From Thalassospiraceae bacterium LMO-SO8 (lineage in GTDB: Bacteria; Pseudomonadota; Alphaproteobacteria; Rhodospirillales; Casp-alpha2), in assembly GCA_031655335.1 (NCBI GenBank), contig CP134226.1, positions 62,001 through 126,000 of the forward strand: a stretch of 64,000 bases of DNA, in the 5' to 3' direction. The notes under the pieces are model-generated. The model was not told where the DNA came from and did no database searches. It saw only the letters and a list, made by a program, of their open reading frames with translations. Below are positions 44,312 to 52,142 of the stretch, piece by piece. Position numbers and translations under genes: made by a program. Every line of letters starts with the position of its first letter. Within the stretch, counting starts at the first letter, position 1.

Positions 44312-45298
44312 TCAGACATTGCCGGCCGCCTTCTGAAGCTTGCGCGCCGCCGCCCATTCCGCCTGCTGCTTGGCTTCCAGTTCGGCGTGGTGTTCGGCGT
44401 GCTCCCGGGCCTCGGCCATGATCCATTCGCGGAACGCCTTGATCTTGGGCTTGTCGGCGGTGTCCTCGGGCGAAATCAGCCAATAGGCATGGGCGACGGG
44501 AATGGTGTCGGCGAAGGGCCGCACCAGGCGCCCGGTCTCCAGGTCGCGCTCGGCGACCGAGGCCTTGACCAGGGCCACGCCCTGCCCGTTCACGGCGGCC
44601 TCGACCAGCATCCAGTGCGGTGAGATGTTGGGCCCGGGGATCGGCCCCTGGGTGCGCACGCCATGGCCGCGCAGCCACATTGCCCAGGTTGGAAAGCTGT
44701 CATCGAGATCCTGCTGCACGGGGTGCAGCAGCGTGTGGTTCAGGAGATCACGTGGTTCGCGGATCGGGTTCTTGCCGTTCATCAGCTCCGGCGCGCAGAC
44801 GGCATAGACCTCTTCTTCGAACATCTTATCGACCCGGCAGCCGGGGTAATTGCCGGGGCCATAGCGCACGGCGACGTCGGCCTCGCCCATTTCGAAGCGC
44901 ACCTTCAACGAGGTGGCGACCAACATGACCTGAATCTCGGGATGCAGGTTGGTGAATTTTTCCAGCCGGTGAACCAACCACTTTGCGGCGAAGGTCGGCG
45001 TGACGGATACGGTCAGCGGCCCCGTGGATTCGGAATCGTACAAAGCCTGGGTCGCCGCCTGCAGTTTCGCGAACCCCTCGCGCAGGCCGGGCAGATAGGC
45101 GGCCCCCGTTTCGGTCAGGGCGAGCCCTCTCTGCTGGCGATGGAACAGCTGCACACCAAGGTATTCCTCCAGCCCCTTGACCTGATGGCTGATGGCCGCT
45201 GGCGTTACATGAAGTTCATCCGCGGCGCGCGACATGGATAGGTGTCGGGCGGCGGATTCAAAGGCGCGGAGCGCGTTCAGGGGCGGCAGGGCTCTCAT
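44312..45298 (-). CDS. LysR-family regulator, GcvA-like
   Basis: The 328-residue regulator starts [19 protein letters not shown] and continues [20 protein letters not shown], the typical N-terminus of GcvA-type LysR proteins. The effector domain follows. It lies 53 bases upstream of the hydroxyacid dehydrogenase and SHMT-like genes on the same strand, so it may be cotranscribed with them or regulate them. The palindrome GATTTTCTAAAATC is 20 bases before its start. It is divergent from the 48-residue gene at 45518. The C-terminal 40 residues are unusually rich in Ala, Glu, His and Gln. Confidence 0.92.
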   Translation of the reverse strand: MRALPPLNALRAFESAARHLSMSRAADELHVTPAAISHQVKGLEEYLGVQLFHRQQRGLALTETGAAYLPGLREGFAKLQAATQALYDSESTGPLTVSVTPTFAAKWLVHRLEKFTNLHPEIQVMLVATSLKVRFEMGEADVAVRYGPGNYPGCRVDKMFEEEVYAVCAPELMNGKNPIREPRDLLNHTLLHPVQQDLDDSFPTWAMWLRGHGVRTQGPIPGPNISPHWMLVEAAVNGQGVALVKASVAERDLETGRLVRPFADTIPVAHAYWLISPEDTADKPKIKAFREWIMAEAREHAEHHAELEAKQQAEWAAARKLQKAAGNV

Positions 45299-45318
45299 GA
45301 GCTCAGGTTTATCTTATA

Positions 45319-45332
45319 GATTTTCTAAAATC
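45319..45332. promoter_or_regulatory. Perfect palindrome before GcvA-like LysR gene
   Basis: GATTTTCTAAAATC is a perfect 6-2-6 inverted repeat 20 bases upstream of the LysR start codon, in the region shared with the divergent short gene at 45518. It could be an autoregulatory LysR site; this is inferred from position. Confidence 0.4.
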
Positions 45333-45517
45333 AAGAGTGAGAAATGGTCGTTTGCGCCAAAGCGCCTCCGTACGTAAGTTTTCTTCAACAGAACACGGGA
45401 ACCCCGCCCAACTACGAGGGTTTGACCGTTCAAATAGATAAGTTCGAATAGGGAAAAACGTTCCAAGCCTACCGTTACCTGTCCCGGAACCCCGTTCGAC
45501 ACTTAAGGAGAATTAAC

Positions 45518-45664
45518 ATGGCCTACAATCGCTACATCGGACATTCGGCCCCCTTGCCCACCGGCGCCCTGCCGACCCAGGAAGAGATGAGCGCCCTGCG
45601 CCACCAAGCCTGGAATCGCGATGTCCGCAACGTCCGCAACGTCATCGGCCGCCTGTTCAAGTAA
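45518..45664 (+). CDS. 48-residue DUF1127-like peptide
   Basis: AAGGAG followed by AATTAAC precedes the ATG, close to an ideal ribosome site. The peptide starts MAYNRYIGHSAPLPTG and ends with the basic helix RDVRNVRNVIGRLFK. The C-terminal motif VIGR(L/I)F(K/R) is shared with the 39727 peptide. Such short basic peptides are typical of the DUF1127-like group in alphaproteobacteria, with roles in RNA regulation or stress. The gene is divergent from the GcvA-like LysR gene and is followed by a strong, complex hairpin. Confidence 0.7.
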   Translation: MAYNRYIGHSAPLPTGALPTQEEMSALRHQAWNRDVRNVRNVIGRLFK

Positions 45665-45781
45665 GGCCCCGCTTTCTTGGCCAAGGACGGCACCGCCGCC
45701 TTGCCTGACCAACGACTGACCGCCTGAGATACACGCTTACAACCTGTTACTTGCCCACGACCACCTGATTATCTCCCTACC

Positions 45782-45880
45782 CCCGGTTCTTACCGGGATT
45801 CGACTTCCCACCTTTGGGGTCTGCTTTTTGGATCGCTCCAGCCCCCCTTCGCGATCCCTAAGGCAGACCCCTAATTTTTT
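45782..45880 (+). terminator. Structured region with two-tier terminator after the 48-residue gene
   Basis: The first hairpin is CCCGGT/ACCGGG (45782-45797, TCTT loop). The second is a two-tier structure: outer stem GGGGTCTGC/GCAGACCCC (45816-45824 with 45863-45871), inner stem GGATCGC/GCGATCC (45830-45836 with 45851-45857). It is followed by TAATTTTTT, so it fits an intrinsic terminator for the plus strand. It is larger than needed for a terminator and may be part of a structured 3' RNA. It lies in a 281-base gap in which I see no gene. Confidence 0.7.
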
Positions 45881-45945
45881 GGGACGGCGTTCCAAAGACT
45901 CACGCGTGGGCGTGGCAGGGTCGGCCACACGCGCCCAAGCCCCCC

Positions 45946-47655
45946 TTAAATCACATCGAACGCGATCGAATGGCGGGTGTCTTCGCGCGTGAAGGGCCGC
46001 ACGCCGTGCCATAGGTAGGACGGAAACAGCACGAGCTTGCCCGGCTCCGGCCGGACCGTGATGCGCGTGCGGTTGCGTGCGCTCACGTAGGCGTCGGGGG
46101 GCGCGCCGATCTGCAAGCAGCCCTCGCCCGTCCGCCACACATCGTCCGGCAGGTCCGGCACCTTCACGTAATAGACACCGGACAGCCATCCTTCGTTGTG
46201 GATATGGCTGGCGTCGTAGCCGGCGCCCCGCAGGATCGTCGACCAGGCGCCGGTAAATCGAAAGCCCGGATTGACGAAGCGCAGGAAAGGATGATCGGCG
46301 TCGCGCTCCAGCCCGGCGATGAAACGGCGCAGCGATTTGACGATCTCGGCCTTGACCAGGGCGACGGCGCCCGTTGGCCCGCTGAACAGATTATCCGGAA
46401 TCTGCGTGCCGCCGCGCATGGTCTGGTTGATCGGCGGCGGCAGCGCCATGTGGCGGACCTCCAGTTCGGCATGCAGGGCCGTGTTGAAGGCAGCCAAATC
46501 CGCGTAACCTTCGGGCAGGTCGATGAATTGCTGGGTCACGGCGGCATCGAAATCGACGATGCGGGCGAGATCCGGGTCATCGGCCTCGGTCATGGCGATG
46601 GTCAGCAGGCCGAGAATCCCCGACCTCCTTGGGTTGCGGGCATGCGCCTCCTTCAGCGGCGCCACCGCATCACCGTGCCGTCCGGCGCGCAGCAAGGCCT
46701 CGCCCTGGATTTCCAAAATCTCGGGATCGTTCGGCGCCAGCTCATGCGCCCGCGTCAGGGCGTCCAATGCCTCCTCGTGACGCCCCAGGGCCGACAGGGC
46801 CGCACCCAATTGGCCCAGGACCTGGGCATTATCGGGCGCCAGGCCGAGGGCCCGGCGCAGCACCGGCTCCGCCTCGGCGAACCAGTGATCCGTCACCAAA
46901 CAGCGCCCGTACTGCAAATGAGCCATGGGATTGTCCGGCAGTTCGCGGCACACCCAGCGGTAGGTGTCGTGCATCTGATCCTGTTGGCCGCTCTCCCATT
47001 TCAGGTTCTTGAAGCATTCGTGCGCGCCCTGATGGAAGGGATCGAGGGCGACCGCCTTGCGGCAGGCGTCGAAGGCCTCGTCGCGGCGGCCGAGTTGGAA
47101 ATAGATGGCGCCCAGGCTGGCATAGGAATCGGGCCAGCCGCCGGATATGCGCACCGCCTGCTCGAAGGCATGGACGGCTTCTTCCGGCCGGGCCGCCGCT
47201 TGCAGAGCGACGCCGTAATTATGGAACAGTTCGGGATCGCGGATCTGGCGCGTCAATGCCGCCTTGAAATCGCGGATCGCTGCGTCCAGCGCGTCCAATT
47301 TCTGTAGCGCCATTCCCCGGTTGTTGAGGAAATCCGGATTGCCCGGATCAAGCGCCAGGGCGCGGTCGCCGGCCGCCCGCGCGGCCGCGAAATCCTCGGC
47401 GTAGTAGCGGGCGAGGCCCAGGTTGTTCCACCACGCGGCCTTGGTGGCATCGATGGCCACGGCCTGTTCCAGCATTTCCCGGGCCGCCGCCAGGTCGCCG
47501 CCCTGCATCAGGGCGACGCCGAGCAGATGCGCCGCGTCGCCGTGCCCCGGATGAGCGGCAAGGAACGCGCGGTACATCGCCGTCGCAGCCGCAATATCGC
47601 CGGCCTGATGGCGGGCGAAGGCCTGTTCGAGAGATGCGGGGACGGCGTGCGCCAT
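45946..47655 (-). CDS. TPR protein with C-terminal 2OG-Fe(II) oxygenase-like domain
   Basis: The 569-residue protein has about ten TPR units in its first 370 residues, with repeats such as ATAMYRAFLAAHPGHGDAAH, AWWNNLGLARYYAEDF and GNPDFLNNRGMALQKL. The C-terminal 180 residues match the putative 2OG-Fe(II) oxygenase family. The iron-binding His region is SHIHNEGWLSGVYYVKV, the distal His is in YLWHGVRPF and the 2-oxoglutarate Arg in TRHSIAFDV. It probably hydroxylates a protein bound by the TPRs. The ATG at 47655 was chosen because TPR sequence starts just after it; the longer frame upstream has no family character. Confidence 0.85.
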   Translation of the reverse strand: MAHAVPASLEQAFARHQAGDIAAATAMYRAFLAAHPGHGDAAHLLGVALMQGGDLAAAREMLEQAVAIDATKAAWWNNLGLARYYAEDFAAARAAGDRALALDPGNPDFLNNRGMALQKLDALDAAIRDFKAALTRQIRDPELFHNYGVALQAAARPEEAVHAFEQAVRISGGWPDSYASLGAIYFQLGRRDEAFDACRKAVALDPFHQGAHECFKNLKWESGQQDQMHDTYRWVCRELPDNPMAHLQYGRCLVTDHWFAEAEPVLRRALGLAPDNAQVLGQLGAALSALGRHEEALDALTRAHELAPNDPEILEIQGEALLRAGRHGDAVAPLKEAHARNPRRSGILGLLTIAMTEADDPDLARIVDFDAAVTQQFIDLPEGYADLAAFNTALHAELEVRHMALPPPINQTMRGGTQIPDNLFSGPTGAVALVKAEIVKSLRRFIAGLERDADHPFLRFVNPGFRFTGAWSTILRGAGYDASHIHNEGWLSGVYYVKVPDLPDDVWRTGEGCLQIGAPPDAYVSARNRTRITVRPEPGKLVLFPSYLWHGVRPFTREDTRHSIAFDVI

Positions 47656-47739
47656 CGGCGATTTCCACAACCACAAAGACTCCTTCAAGGAGCCCAATCG
47701 CCAAATAATACAGATTGGCGGTGGCGGCAATCCGCTAAT

Positions 47740-48597
47740 TCAGCAGGTCGTTCCTGCCCCTTCGAGAGCACGGATTTCGGCGGCGCTCAGGGTGAAATCG
47801 AAAACGTCCAGGTCCTGGGCCATATGGGCCGCGTCCTTGGTGCCGGTCAGGGCGATCATGCCGACGTCGAGGGCGAAGCGAAATACCGTCTGCGCCGGTG
47901 TCTTGCCGTGACGCGCGGCGATGTCCTTGACCAAGGCATGGTCGACCAACGCCCGGTTCGCCGTGAGCAACGAGAACCCCTGATAGTGGATGCCGGCTTC
48001 CGCGCAGAACGCGCGGATGTCGCGGTCCCAGCCGCGCGACGCGTAACAGCGGTTCTGCACGAAGCGGGGTTTCACCTCGGCCCGAGCGCAGAGCAGGCGG
48101 ACCTGCTCCAGCTTGAAATTGCTGACCCCCAACAGGCGTACCCGGCCCTGCTTGTGGATCGCCTCCATGGCCCGCCACACCTGCCAGTCGATGGGGTGCA
48201 GGCGCGCGCCGGTCCAGGGGCCGTGCAACACCAGACTGTCGATATAGTCCGTCTGCAGATGTTCCAGGGATTTTTCGAAAGACTGGGCGACCTGCGTGGC
48301 GGCGGGCGCGTCTTCGTCATAGGGCAGGCGGTGGTCCTGGCCGCGCCGATAGGTGAACTTGGTCTGGATGAACAGGTCCCGGCGCCGGACCCGGCCCGCC
48401 TTGATCGCCTTGGCCAGGGCGGCCCCGGTTCCGGCCTCGTAATAATGCTTGCGCTGATTGGCCGTATCGAAGCCCCGGAACCCTTGCGCCAACGCCAGGG
48501 TCACCAGCGCCTCGGTGGCGTCTTCCTTCCAGGCCGTGCCATACAACTGACGCGGCACGGTAACGCCGTCGATGTCGATGGTGCGTGCGTCGTCCAT
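47740..48597 (-). CDS. Aldo/keto reductase
   Basis: The 285-residue cytoplasmic oxidoreductase has the catalytic tetrad Asp44 (FDTAN), Tyr53 (HYYEAG), Lys80 (IQTKF) and His125 (LVLHGPW). The C-terminal half has the NADPH-binding pattern seen in KDIAARHGKTPAQTVF and ALTGTKDAAH. It reduces carbonyl compounds with NADPH; the substrate is unknown. The gene ends the run of minus-strand genes that starts with the DUF2796 gene. The gap to the permease stop is 17 bases, so it may be read from the same transcript. Confidence 0.9.
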   Translation of the reverse strand: MDDARTIDIDGVTVPRQLYGTAWKEDATEALVTLALAQGFRGFDTANQRKHYYEAGTGAALAKAIKAGRVRRRDLFIQTKFTYRRGQDHRLPYDEDAPAATQVAQSFEKSLEHLQTDYIDSLVLHGPWTGARLHPIDWQVWRAMEAIHKQGRVRLLGVSNFKLEQVRLLCARAEVKPRFVQNRCYASRGWDRDIRAFCAEAGIHYQGFSLLTANRALVDHALVKDIAARHGKTPAQTVFRFALDVGMIALTGTKDAAHMAQDLDVFDFTLSAAEIRALEGAGTTC

Positions 48598-48614
48598 GGT
48601 GACCGCCCCCAGGG

Positions 48615-49883
48615 TTAGAGTCTGACCGTCATCCCGTCGGCCAGCGACTGCCGGTAAGCGCCGAGCGCGGGCACGGCCCCCGCCAACACCCCGGCCAGAA
48701 CGACGGCCCCCAGGATCGCCAGATCGTGGGCCGTCGGCGCGGAGATTTCCAGGAACAATCCGAAACGGCTATCGAGCACGGGGCGGAACGCGGCGAGCGC
48801 GGCATAGAACAGGCCGAGCCCCGTCGCCGCGCCGGCCAGGGTCAGCACCGCCGCCTCGGACACCAGCAGGGCGAACAGATGCAGCGGTCGGGCGCCGACG
48901 GAGCGCAGGATCGCCATCTCCCGCCGCCGCTCGTTCAGCCCGGCCAGCATCATGATCATCATGCCGAGCAGCCCCGCCGCGACTACCGCCACGGAGATCG
49001 CCGCCAGCGCCGCCTCGGCCGTGCCCATGAGGTCCCAGAGTTCCTGCAAGGCCACCCCAGGCAGCACGGCCAGCAGGGGTTCCGGGCGGTATTCGTTGAT
49101 CGCGCGTTGCAGAGTGAAGGCGGCGAACCGCGATTTCGCGCCAACCAGAACGGCGGTGACGGCGCGGGGCGTCAGGTCCATGCGCCGGACCTGATCGGCG
49201 GTCACGCGCATGCCCGGCGCGGGGGCGCCGCTTTTCCAATCGACATGGATCGCCTCGATGGCCCGCAGGCTGACGTGCACCGTACGGTCCACGGGCGTGC
49301 CCGTGCGGGCCAGGATGCCGGCGACGCGGAAGGGTTTGTCCTTGTGGCTGGAAAAACCCTCCGCCCCCAGGCCATGGGCGACGACCAACGGGTCGCCCAG
49401 TTTGTAGCCCAGGGCCCGCGCAACCTCGGCGCCCAGAACGGCGTCGAACAGGTCCGTGAACGGCCCGCCGGCGCTGAACGCCAAGGGCTTCTTGCGGGCG
49501 TAGCGGTAATGACGGAAGTAATCCCCCGTGGTGCCCAGCACGCGGAACCCGCGGTGAGAATCGCCGAGCGACAGGGGTACGGTCCAGGCCACGTCGGGCC
49601 GGTCCGCGATGTCCCGGTAGCTTTCCCAGGAGATGTTGTTTGTCGCGTTACCGATGCGGAACACGGAATACAGCAGCAATTGAACCGAACCGCTGCGCGC
49701 ACCGACGATCAGGTCCGTCCCCGAAATGGTGGCGGCGAAGCTGGCCTTGGCCTCGGTCCGCAGCTTTTCCACGCCGAGCACCAGCGTCACGCTGACGGCC
49801 AGCGCCAGCAGGGTCAGCCCCACGGTCGTCCGGCGGTTCAACAGGCTCTTGACCGCAAGGCCGAGGATCGGCGCCCCCCTCAT
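48615..49883 (-). CDS. ABC transporter permease, FtsX/MacB type
   Basis: The 422-residue permease has one N-terminal helix (about 16-40, TVGLTLLALAVSVTLVLGV), a large periplasmic domain and three C-terminal helices (about 285-420). The last part has the LGMMIMMLAGLNERRREMAILRSVGA segment typical of FtsX-like permeases of the MacB/LolCE class. Such permeases move or release substrates at the periplasmic side rather than import small molecules. GGAG with TCGC precedes the ATG, which overlaps the ATPase gene's stop (TGA). It is the third gene of the zinc-type operon. Confidence 0.87.
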   Translation of the reverse strand: MRGAPILGLAVKSLLNRRTTVGLTLLALAVSVTLVLGVEKLRTEAKASFAATISGTDLIVGARSGSVQLLLYSVFRIGNATNNISWESYRDIADRPDVAWTVPLSLGDSHRGFRVLGTTGDYFRHYRYARKKPLAFSAGGPFTDLFDAVLGAEVARALGYKLGDPLVVAHGLGAEGFSSHKDKPFRVAGILARTGTPVDRTVHVSLRAIEAIHVDWKSGAPAPGMRVTADQVRRMDLTPRAVTAVLVGAKSRFAAFTLQRAINEYRPEPLLAVLPGVALQELWDLMGTAEAALAAISVAVVAAGLLGMMIMMLAGLNERRREMAILRSVGARPLHLFALLVSEAAVLTLAGAATGLGLFYAALAAFRPVLDSRFGLFLEISAPTAHDLAILGAVVLAGVLAGAVPALGAYRQSLADGMTVRL

Positions 49884-50599
49884 GCGACTCCGCCTTCCAC
49901 ACGCGCCGCCCGGTTGATCTCGGCCAACGCCACCACCCGGTCGAACCCGGCTTCGAGCCGCCGGTCGTGACTGACGAACAGCACCGTGGCGCCGCTGCGT
50001 CCGGCCTCGGCGAACAGCAGGTCGAGGAAGGCCGCCTGGGCGTCGGCGTCGAGGGCCGAGGTCGGCTCGTCGGCGATGATGACCGGCGGCGCGCCGATCA
50101 GGGCGCGGGCGGCGGCGACGCGCTGCTGCTGGCCGGTGCTCAGTTCGGCGACGGCGCGGCCGCCGGCGGCGGCCTCGCCCAGACCCATATGGGCGAGCAG
50201 GCGCAGCGCCTCGCCCTCGGCCCCGCCCGGCTCGGCTTCGGCACGGGCCCGGCGGACAGGCGAGAACCGGCAGGGCAGAAGGACGTTTTCCGTCAACGAC
50301 AGGAACGGCAGCAGATTGAACATCTGGAAGATAAAGCCGATACAGTCGGCGCGGATGGCGTCGCGGCGAGGACCCGGGACATGGGTCAGATCCTCGCCCG
50401 CGATCTCGACCGCCCCCTCCTGAGGCAGGCAAATCCCGGCCAGCAGGTTCAGAAGCGTGGTCTTGCCGCTGCCGCTGGGGCCGCTGACGAACAGCCGTTC
50501 GCCGGGCCGGGCCGCGAATTCCGCGATGTCCAGAACCAATGGCGCCCCGGCGCGCCAGCGAAACCGGACACCGGACAGGCGGATCGCGTTGCCGTTCAT
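49880..50599 (-). CDS. ABC transporter ATP-binding protein
   Basis: The 239-residue ATPase has Walker A GPSGSGKTT (40-48), the signature LSTGQQQR (153-160) and Walker B VIIADEPT (173-180), with SALD as the D-loop and a His switch in LFVSHDRR. The signature has Thr where the standard is Gly. This is the LolD/MacB-type ATPase. The ATG at 50599 precedes the first strand; a TTG at 50626 would add nine residues. It is coupled to the permease by ATGA and follows the DUF2796 gene by 37 bases. Confidence 0.92.
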   Translation of the reverse strand: MNGNAIRLSGVRFRWRAGAPLVLDIAEFAARPGERLFVSGPSGSGKTTLLNLLAGICLPQEGAVEIAGEDLTHVPGPRRDAIRADCIGFIFQMFNLLPFLSLTENVLLPCRFSPVRRARAEAEPGGAEGEALRLLAHMGLGEAAAGGRAVAELSTGQQQRVAAARALIGAPPVIIADEPTSALDADAQAAFLDLLFAEAGRSGATVLFVSHDRRLEAGFDRVVALAEINRAARVEGGVA

Positions 50600-50636
50600 G
50601 CTTCTGCCGTTCCCTCCGGGCGCCAACCCAAACCGC

Positions 50637-51230
50637 CTAGAAAGTCAGGCGCGGACGGTCCGCTGTCAACTCCGCCGCACCCTGGCCCTTCGCCGTGATG
50701 GTCCGTGCCTCAAGCTCTCGGGCCGCCGGGAACGCGGTGAAATAGCCCAGATCGACATGGCTCAGCGCCGCCGGATCGGCGCAACGGAAATGGTAATGGG
50801 CGCGGAATTCCGCATGGGCCTCGGTCTTTTGATCATGTCCTTTTTCATGGCCATGCGCCCCGTCCAGCAGGGCGGAGTGAACCTCCGCCTCCTCCAATCG
50901 GCAGGCGGCCCTGGGCGGAAAATGGAATAAAGCAACCGCATCCTTCAGGCGGGCCGCGGCGGCGGCCAGGGCCGCACGGTCGGCCTCGGTTTCCGCCGCA
51001 TGCTCGAAGCCGACGATATCCGCCCCCGGCGCCGTGATCTCAATTTCGACCTCGTTGCCCTCCACGGCCAAGCTCAACTGCCCGACGCCGTGTTCATGGG
51101 GGCCGTGTTCGCGCTCGGCCGCCGATGCCGGTTTGGCGGCGACGAACAGGCCCGCCAGCAGGGCAGCGGCGGCGAAACGGGGTTTAAAGGATACGATGCG
51201 CGGGACCGGCAACAGGGACATCGGCTTCAT
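50637..51230 (-). CDS. DUF2796 (ZrgA-like) periplasmic zinc-linked protein
   Basis: The 197-residue product has a signal peptide (about 1-38, ending PASA). The mature part opens with a His-rich run (EREHGPHEHGVGQLSLAVEG) that starts the DUF2796 fold. A second His-rich loop (GAHGHEKGHDQKTEAHAEF) could bind metal. Relatives in Vibrio are zinc-regulated (ZrgA), with roles in zinc acquisition. It is the first gene of the operon and lies just downstream of the palindrome at 51275-51293. GGAG precedes the start at six to eight bases. I infer a periplasmic zinc-handling protein. Confidence 0.88.
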   Translation of the reverse strand: MKPMSLLPVPRIVSFKPRFAAAALLAGLFVAAKPASAAEREHGPHEHGVGQLSLAVEGNEVEIEITAPGADIVGFEHAAETEADRAALAAAAARLKDAVALFHFPPRAACRLEEAEVHSALLDGAHGHEKGHDQKTEAHAEFRAHYHFRCADPAALSHVDLGYFTAFPAARELEARTITAKGQGAAELTADRPRLTF

Positions 51231-51274
51231 GGGAAAACTCCTTCGGGCGTGGCGTAATTGCGGGCAGAATTCGT

Positions 51275-51293
51275 AATGTTATATTATAACATT
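51275..51293 (-). promoter_or_regulatory. Perfect 19-base palindrome, probable Zur box
   Basis: AATGTTATA, a central T and TATAACATT form a perfect 9-1-9 palindrome. The core TGTTATANTATAACA is the established Zur (zinc Fur-family repressor) operator type. On the minus strand it contains a perfect TATAAT -10 box (plus 51283-51288), so bound repressor would block RNA polymerase. It lies 45 bases before the DUF2796 start codon. A zur gene is not in the window. Confidence 0.85.
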
Positions 51294-51367
51294 TTTTGTC
51301 CGGCAATCGCTCTTTACCCCCATCACCCGATTATTCGGTCGTGAAAACGACGGTCGCCCGGCGCGGC

Positions 51368-52042
51368 CTATTTTTCCGTATAGGGTTCGACCCGCGTGCC
51401 CTGGATCGTGTAACCGGCTTCGACATCGGCGCTGCCGTCGACCAGGGTAAGCGCGCGCTTGGCCCGCTTCACGGTCATCCGCCCGGTCACCCAGACGGGC
51501 TCGTACAATTCCTTGGCGGCGTAGGACTGGTTCAGATGCACCACCACCGTCTGGTTGATGGGCGGCGGCGGCACATGGATGCAGGCCCCGACATAGGGCA
51601 CCAACAGGAATTCCTTGACCGACGTGCCCTCGAACTCCAGCGGCAGGACATAGCCGGGCAGCCGCACCAGCTGGCCGTCCAGGTCATGGGCCAGTTCGCC
51701 GTTCCGCGCCGCGACCTCGACCTGCATCTTCTGCACCAAGCCGACCATGCGGTCCACGTCGATGCCTTCCTGACGCAACTTGAACTCGATCTCCCGCGCG
51801 TCCTCGAACATGGGATGGACCTCGTTCATCAGACCCGCCGCGACCTGGGACCGGATGGTCGCCAACATCTCCAGTTCGACCTGCTGATCGATCGGCAGGT
51901 ACTGGTAGGGATTGTCGATGGGCGGGCCTTGGGGAATCAGGTCTTCCCAGGTCAACACCTTGGGCGTTTCCGCCGCCGACAACGGCCCGGCCACGACCAG
52001 CAACAGGAACAGCGGCGAGACCAGATGGAACAGGCGCGGCAT
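51368..52042 (-). CDS. DUF3299 exported protein, zinc-operon neighbour
   Basis: The 224-residue product has a signal peptide (about 1-23, ending LSAAE). The body has the DUF3299 pattern: VLTWEDLIPQG, then LPGYVLPLEFEG, VKEFLLVPYVGACIHVPPPP and NQTVVV. The Cys-x-His pair in ACIHVPPPP is conserved. Relatives stand beside DUF2796 and ABC genes in other Proteobacteria, in my recollection. GAGGGTTGCC precedes the ATG at 52042; an alternative ATG at 52066 follows AAGGTGCGGCGA. The gene ends about 75 bases before the Zur box, so it does not share that promoter unless a second one exists upstream. Confidence 0.85.
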   Translation of the reverse strand: MPRLFHLVSPLFLLLVVAGPLSAAETPKVLTWEDLIPQGPPIDNPYQYLPIDQQVELEMLATIRSQVAAGLMNEVHPMFEDAREIEFKLRQEGIDVDRMVGLVQKMQVEVAARNGELAHDLDGQLVRLPGYVLPLEFEGTSVKEFLLVPYVGACIHVPPPPINQTVVVHLNQSYAAKELYEPVWVTGRMTVKRAKRALTLVDGSADVEAGYTIQGTRVEPYTEK

Positions 52043-52142
52043 GGCAACCCTCAAACTGCGGAACATTCGCCGCACCTTAGACGCGCCCCCCGACCGCCGC
52101 AATCGGCGACATGCGGAATTTTGATGCAGAACCTGATGGCGT

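Noticed and set aside
51368-52042. DUF3299 gene as a member of the Zur-box operon
   Set aside because: It ends upstream of the palindrome, so the operator cannot control it directly; it may still be functionally linked.
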